Program-made: the position numbers and the translations under genes
In this document: piece after piece, positions 35,628-39,782 of the stretch
Layout of the letters: each line of letters starts with the position of its first letter
Numbering within the stretch: the stretch's first letter is position 1
The notes under the pieces: model-generated
The model's input: only the letters and a program-made list of their open reading frames with translations
Databases searched by the model: none
Told to the model about the DNA's origin: nothing
Source of the DNA: CAZTDD01 sp964612675
GTDB lineage: Bacteria > Hinthialibacterota > Hinthialibacteria > Hinthialibacterales > JAKPRU01
Assembly: GCA_964612675.1 (NCBI GenBank)
Contig: CAZTDD010000057.1
Coordinates: 1 to 39,782, forward strand
Direction of reading: 5' to 3'
DNA: 39,782 bases

Positions 35628-37058
35628 ATGTCCCAAGTCAATCGGAGGAATTTTCTGAAAGGATCGCTTGCCACCGCAGGGGCTGTCTTTGCGATCTCCA
35701 AACCGTCCGGATCGGTCATCGGAGCCAATGACAGGATCAACGTCGCTGTCAGCGGTATCCATAGCCGAGGCGGTACTCACATCCGGGAATTTCAGGGAAT
35801 GGATGGAGTCGAGGTCATCTGTCTCGTTGACCCCGACAAGGGAACATTCCCGGGCAGAAGCAAGGAAGTTGTAGAACGAGGCGGGAAGAAACCCAAAACC
35901 TATCAGGACATCCGAAAAGCATTGGATAACAAAGACGTGGACGTGCTCACTATTGCCACAACGAACCACTGGCATGCGCTCCAGACGATTTGGGCGTGCC
36001 AGGCAGGAAAAGACGTGTATGTGGAAAAGCCGGTCAGCCACAACGTCCACGAGGGCCGAGTGTGTGTCGAAGCGGCCCGGAAATACAACCGAATCGTACA
36101 GCACGGCACACAGAGCCGCAGCAGCAGCGGGTGGTGGAAACTGGCGGAAATCGTCAAGAAAGGCACGTACGGAAAGCTCCTCGTCTCCAGGGGACTTTGC
36201 TACAAGCGCCGCAAAAGCATCGGCTTCAAGCCACATTCCAAACCGCCGGAAAACGTGGATTACGAAATGTGGCTCGGGCCCGCACCGGAACAACCGTTCA
36301 ACGGCAACCTTGTTCACTATAACTGGCATTGGTTCTGGGATTTCGGCAACGGCGATATCGGGAACCAAGGTGTCCACGAAATCGATCGATCCCGTTGGAT
36401 GATTCCGGGCGCCACCTGGCCGAAAAGCGTTATCGCCCTCGGTGGACGGTTTGGCTATGAAGACCAGGCCGAGACGGCGAACACCCAAATCGCCCTGTTC
36501 GACTTCGGCGAAACGCAACTGATCTTCGAAGTACGCGGATTGGAAACGCCGCCTTTCCACGGCGATACACGCGGTCCGATTCTGCATTTCGAAGAAGGCA
36601 TGGTTGTAAGAGGCAAATTCTATCCGAAGGGAAGCAACAAAGCCCAGGATCTACCGAACGTGGACGTGGATTTGGGACCCGGCGGCGGCCATTTCGGGAA
36701 TTTCATTGCGGCCGTCCGAAGCAGAAAACGCTCCGATCTTAACGCCGAAATCCTTGAAGGCCACCGGTCCGCCGCTTTATGCCATCTGGCAAACGTCTCC
36801 TACCGTGTCGGCAAACTCGTTCCGTTCAAGCCGAGAACCGACATTCAGGGGGCAACCGACGCTCTCTATGAAACACTGGATCGAATGGAAGAACATCTCG
36901 TAGACAACGATGTACCGATCAACAAAATCGGATATCGTCTCGGACGTTTCCTCGAGTTTGACGCAAAGACAGAATCGATTAAGAACGACCCTGAAGCCGA
37001 CATCATGATGACGCGGCAATACCGGCAACCCTTTGTCGTTCCCGAGAAAATCACGTAA
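35628..37058 (+). CDS. Tat-exported Gfo/Idh/MocA family oxidoreductase
   Basis: 476 aa. Twin-arginine motif NRRNF at residues 5-9 and an Ala-rich signal segment. The Rossmann region reads VAVSGIHSRGG (39-49), a variant of the usual GxGxxG, with EKP at 133-135. AAAGGAGG lies 5 nt before the ATG, a very strong ribosome site. Like the protein at 80-1369, it would act outside the cytoplasm on an unknown sugar derivative. The 3' end overlaps the last 8 bp of the convergent YfhO-like gene. Confidence 0.9.
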   Translation: MSQVNRRNFLKGSLATAGAVFAISKPSGSVIGANDRINVAVSGIHSRGGTHIREFQGMDGVEVICLVDPDKGTFPGRSKEVVERGGKKPKTYQDIRKALDNKDVDVLTIATTNHWHALQTIWACQAGKDVYVEKPVSHNVHEGRVCVEAARKYNRIVQHGTQSRSSSGWWKLAEIVKKGTYGKLLVSRGLCYKRRKSIGFKPHSKPPENVDYEMWLGPAPEQPFNGNLVHYNWHWFWDFGNGDIGNQGVHEIDRSRWMIPGATWPKSVIALGGRFGYEDQAETANTQIALFDFGETQLIFEVRGLETPPFHGDTRGPILHFEEGMVVRGKFYPKGSNKAQDLPNVDVDLGPGGGHFGNFIAAVRSRKRSDLNAEILEGHRSAALCHLANVSYRVGKLVPFKPRTDIQGATDALYETLDRMEEHLVDNDVPINKIGYRLGRFLEFDAKTESIKNDPEADIMMTRQYRQPFVVPEKIT

Positions 37059-39486
37059 TGGAATTCAGTGGCGATTGCGTAGGGGCGGTTCGCGAACCGC
37101 CCCTACGACCCCAATACGTCAAAATCGTTCCGAAGATCAATAAACAGAATGTCCCCACGGTGATCAGACACCCCCACCACCACGACGCGGGGCGATAATG
37201 GACCAAGACTGTGTGTTTTCCGGCAGGCACACGAATCGCCGACAAGGCATGCATCGCGCGAATGGTGCGTCTCGGTGCGTCATCACCGATAACCGCTTCC
37301 CTGCCCGGATACCAGGGCAAAGACAACAGCAGCCAACCGTCCTTTGTAGCCTCATATTCCAGAACAATTTCCTCCGCTTGCCAGTTGCGAATCGCAACGG
37401 ATCCTTGACCGGCCCCCGCTCCTTCCGGCTCCAACGGAGGTGGCATATCGATTTCCAACTGTTCCCAACTCAGCTGCTGCAAATCGTCATGCGATCTCGG
37501 GGGACCTTGAGGAGAACGATAGACTGTCTCTTCGTCTGAAAACCACTTGACCGGCTGCGGTGTCCCGCTCCGTCCGACCACCTGCAGATATCTACCCTTT
37601 GTCAAATATTGAAGACCCGGGCCGGAGATCTCGCCGGGAGTAAGCAAATATTGAACGTTGAACAGATCATAGACGTTCCCGTCCGTCCGTTCGAATTTCA
37701 CACAATCGACGAATTTCTCCTTCGGCCAGCCTTCATTGGCGGCAAAAAGATCCATTGTGTACCTGAGACTCATGGGGTCGTACCCGGCAAGGCCGTGCAA
37801 CTGCCACGGAATGGTCATATTCGGATACTCCACGCCGCCCACCATCGCGACGCGAAACGGTTGCTCCTGTGTCTCATACTGGTGGAGATAATTCGCTTCG
37901 GGCGGTGGAACCAGCCAGCGCCATACACCGTTTGGAGGCACAAGACAACAATCGATGTATTTATATCCGTAATGCCAAAGATCCGCTGTCAACAGGACGA
38001 GGATTCCCACGGCGAATACGGAGCCGCGCAGCCAGGGGAAGAGGCGCGCTCCCATGTACCAGCAACCGGCAAGCACAACCCAGCCGGCCGCAACAAACAG
38101 CGCCGATACCCGAATCACAACCGGGTCGAACGCATCTTGATGTCCCGAAAAACGGAGAACCAGAAACACACCACAAAGCGCCCCAAAAATTGCGATTCCC
38201 GGCAGGGATGGATGCCTGCGTAACGTGTCACCCACCTTCAGGCGATTGAGGTGTTCGATACCCCAATCCAGTCCTTTCCCGGCCAGAAGAGCAGAGGGGA
38301 GAATAAACCACGGCAAGAACTTCGCGGGTGCACGGAAATACCCAAACCCCGGCAGCGCCAATATATAACGATAAACAGGATTATCTCTGCCACAGGCAAG
38401 AAACAGCGCCAGCGCACCCACAACGAGAAGTCCTCGGCGCAGGCGACTCCCGTTTCTCCAAGTCAGCGCGCCGATAAGCGCGAGGAAAGGAAGAATCGCT
38501 CCACCATAGGCCGACGACCAGTATGCGAAATGGTCCCAGTGGTTCTCCCAGATGTGCGAACCGTAATACTCGCCTGCGATAAGCGAGATGAGCCTGTGAG
38601 GCGCGAACGAGAACTCCGTGGCCTGATCGAAGGGAACAGCGGATTCGCGCCCGGAGAGGGGAATATATTCCAATGTGGGCAAAAGCTGGTAGGCACAGAG
38701 ACCACCGGCCAATACACCGGCGATCAGAAAACTCCCAAGACCTCGACTGAGTGTGCGTTTTCCGCCACCACCCCAACCGATTGCAAGGATGAAAACAAAA
38801 GCAAAGAAAAAAGAATAGAACGCCATTTGCGGGTGGCCGGAAAGGAGTTGCATGCAAACAAAGAAAAGCAATAGGAGAAAATGCAGGCCGCCTGAAAGGG
38901 GACCTCGCATGACTCGAAGAACCGCCCAGAAGAGTCCCGGTGTCCATGCAATCGCTGTATAGGTCAGGTGATTCCCGAAAGGGATATGAATCATCACAAA
39001 ACCATTCAGACCATACGCCAACGCCGCCAGGCATGAGGACCACCGGGAAAGACCGCACGATCGTGCGAGCAGCAGCATCAAGAAGATCGAAATCGTCATG
39101 TGAACAAGCAGTGAAAGACCGAAATGATACCGAAGGGGAAGGAGATACAAAACCAGATCAACGGGGTAGAAGACAGTCGATTGGTAGTTGGCGAGAAACG
39201 GGGAGCCGCCGTACGTATAGGGATTCCATAGAGGTACTTTTCCATCAAAGAGGTTTTCTTTTGCGAACCACTTCCAAGGGAGAAACTGAACCGGGATGTC
39301 GCTGATGAGGACCGAGGATCGCCCTGTTGCCGGTTGGGTGCGCCCCATATAGGGCTGCCAGCCAAGGAACGCCACTCGCCAGGTAAACAGCAGCATACAG
39401 CCCAGACAGACTGCGTACGGTATCGCTGCGGGCAGCGATACGCGGCGTCCATCTTGCGTGTTTGCTTGACTCAAGAGCCCTCGCAT
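37051..39486 (-). CDS. YfhO-like polytopic membrane protein
   Basis: 811 aa with about a dozen hydrophobic segments in the first 500 residues and a C-terminal beta-rich, probably extracytoplasmic domain (about 580-770). The N-terminal region and a loop reading VPLWNPYTYGGSPFLANYQS match the YfhO family, GT-C-type glycosyltransferases that use lipid-linked sugars; its own substrate is unknown. The ATG at 39486 has no obvious Shine-Dalgarno sequence. The last codons (RRGGSRTAPT) are made of the REP-like palindrome at 37078-37107, so the natural C terminus may be altered. It ends 8 bp inside the convergent oxidoreductase gene. Confidence 0.82.
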   Translation of the reverse strand: MRGLLSQANTQDGRRVSLPAAIPYAVCLGCMLLFTWRVAFLGWQPYMGRTQPATGRSSVLISDIPVQFLPWKWFAKENLFDGKVPLWNPYTYGGSPFLANYQSTVFYPVDLVLYLLPLRYHFGLSLLVHMTISIFLMLLLARSCGLSRWSSCLAALAYGLNGFVMIHIPFGNHLTYTAIAWTPGLFWAVLRVMRGPLSGGLHFLLLLFFVCMQLLSGHPQMAFYSFFFAFVFILAIGWGGGGKRTLSRGLGSFLIAGVLAGGLCAYQLLPTLEYIPLSGRESAVPFDQATEFSFAPHRLISLIAGEYYGSHIWENHWDHFAYWSSAYGGAILPFLALIGALTWRNGSRLRRGLLVVGALALFLACGRDNPVYRYILALPGFGYFRAPAKFLPWFILPSALLAGKGLDWGIEHLNRLKVGDTLRRHPSLPGIAIFGALCGVFLVLRFSGHQDAFDPVVIRVSALFVAAGWVVLAGCWYMGARLFPWLRGSVFAVGILVLLTADLWHYGYKYIDCCLVPPNGVWRWLVPPPEANYLHQYETQEQPFRVAMVGGVEYPNMTIPWQLHGLAGYDPMSLRYTMDLFAANEGWPKEKFVDCVKFERTDGNVYDLFNVQYLLTPGEISGPGLQYLTKGRYLQVVGRSGTPQPVKWFSDEETVYRSPQGPPRSHDDLQQLSWEQLEIDMPPPLEPEGAGAGQGSVAIRNWQAEEIVLEYEATKDGWLLLSLPWYPGREAVIGDDAPRRTIRAMHALSAIRVPAGKHTVLVHYRPASWWWGCLITVGTFCLLIFGTILTYWGRRGGSRTAPTQSPLNSIT
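37078..37107. repeat. Perfect REP-like palindrome inside a coding sequence
   Basis: A perfect 30-bp palindrome with arms reading CGTAGGGGCGGTTCG. Similar GTAGGGGCG palindromes are scattered through many environmental genomes (from memory). Here it lies between convergent stops: it follows the plus-strand oxidoreductase stop by 19 bp and lies within the last codons of the YfhO-like gene. Confidence 0.8.
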
Positions 39487-39495
39487 GGTTAGAAT
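39466..39495 (+). promoter_or_regulatory. Sigma-70-like promoter for tRNA-Thr/tuf
   Basis: A -35 TTGACT (39466-39471), an 18-bp spacer and a -10 TAGAAT (39490-39495) are visible. Transcription would begin near 39502, about 60 nt before the tRNA. The promoter overlaps the first codons of the divergent YfhO-like gene. An imperfect palindrome centred on TTCGAA (about 39486-39508) covers the -10 and start region. Confidence 0.55.
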
Positions 39496-39560
39496 TCGAA
39501 CTCTACCATACTTCTGGAGTCAATACGGAGGTCGGCCCGGGGTCGGCCTTCTGGAAGCTT

Positions 39561-39633
<73 letters not shown>

Positions 39634-39729
39634 CTAACCGTCATAGGTATGATACCGATGCATGACGTCGGAACTATTACACCCTGGGGCTGACAACGTC
39701 CCCCGAAGAAGCAAAAGAGGACGAGAGCA

Positions 39730-39782
39730 ATGGCGAAGCAGAAATTTGAACGGACAAAACCGCACGTAAACATCGGAACCAT
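39730..39782 (+). CDS. tuf: Elongation factor Tu, 5' end only
   Basis: Only the first 17 codons are in the window: MAKQKFERTKPHVNIGT, the unmistakable EF-Tu N terminus that leads to the first GTP-binding motif. EF-Tu delivers aminoacyl-tRNA to the ribosome. The ATG at 39730 has AGAGG 9 nt upstream. The 96-bp spacer after the tRNA contains a GGGG/CCCC hairpin around 39686-39702. Co-transcription with tRNA-Thr is likely. Confidence 0.95.
   Translation, partial: MAKQKFERTKPHVNIGT

Noticed and set aside
35433..36587. Minus-strand 384-codon ORF under the Tat-type oxidoreductase
   Set aside because: Shadow; the plus frame has NRRNF, EKP and a strong AAAGGAGG.

Overview
This looks like a scaffolded metagenome-assembled chromosome segment from an uncultured, moderately GC-rich bacterium of the Planctomycetes/Lentisphaerae/Hydrogenedentes/Sumerlaeota kind. 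That placement is inferred from gene content: Tat-exported Gfo/Idh/MocA oxidoreductases, a Tat-exported sulfatase, a PmoA/DUF6807 protein, an FG-GAP/ASPIC protein paired with a TPR protein, a YfhO-like membrane protein, short-leader pseudopilins and TPTP linkers. A run of 100 N (30277-30376) marks an assembly gap.

Layout. Positions 80-11913 are all minus strand: an oxidoreductase, a TPR/FG-GAP-ASPIC pair, a CBM9-like secreted protein, a GH106-like glycosidase and a two-lobed secreted esterase. A compact structured RNA candidate ends in a rho-independent terminator at 6092-6122. Positions 12411-15344 are plus strand: a cytosolic histidine kinase-receiver fusion behind a four-hairpin leader, cinA and a small ORF of unknown function. 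A GT4 glycosyltransferase (minus) and a CYTH protein (plus) diverge at about 16.55 kb. Positions 17208-28892 form a minus-strand catabolic cluster: sulfatase, UbiD decarboxylase, clan GH-A glycosidase, large secreted carbohydrate-binding protein, oxidoreductase and PmoA-like protein. Spacing inside it is 13-135 bp from ubiD onward. Positions 29133-31633 (plus) carry a lipoprotein esterase cut by the gap, a DUF6599-like fragment and a pseudopilin.

Positions 31781-35280 look like a decayed defence/toxin region: hicB with a hicA truncated after about 40 codons, then a convergent membrane-anchored STAND NTPase with TPRs. Just upstream of the NTPase is a 26-codon remnant that keeps the N-terminal signature of a TIR domain and a good ribosome binding site. 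The end of the window has another Tat-type oxidoreductase, a YfhO-like membrane protein, and tRNA-Thr(GGT) followed by the start of tuf, the same order as thrT-tufB in Escherichia coli.

The intergenic spaces are rich in palindromic, REP- or MITE-like sequences of several families. One forms the C-terminal codons of the YfhO-like gene. Two others share one core about 4.3 kb apart. The overall theme is extracellular breakdown of complex, probably sulfated or esterified, glycans followed by oxidation and decarboxylation of the products, with housekeeping genes at the right edge. Functions are assigned by recognising motifs, not by database search.
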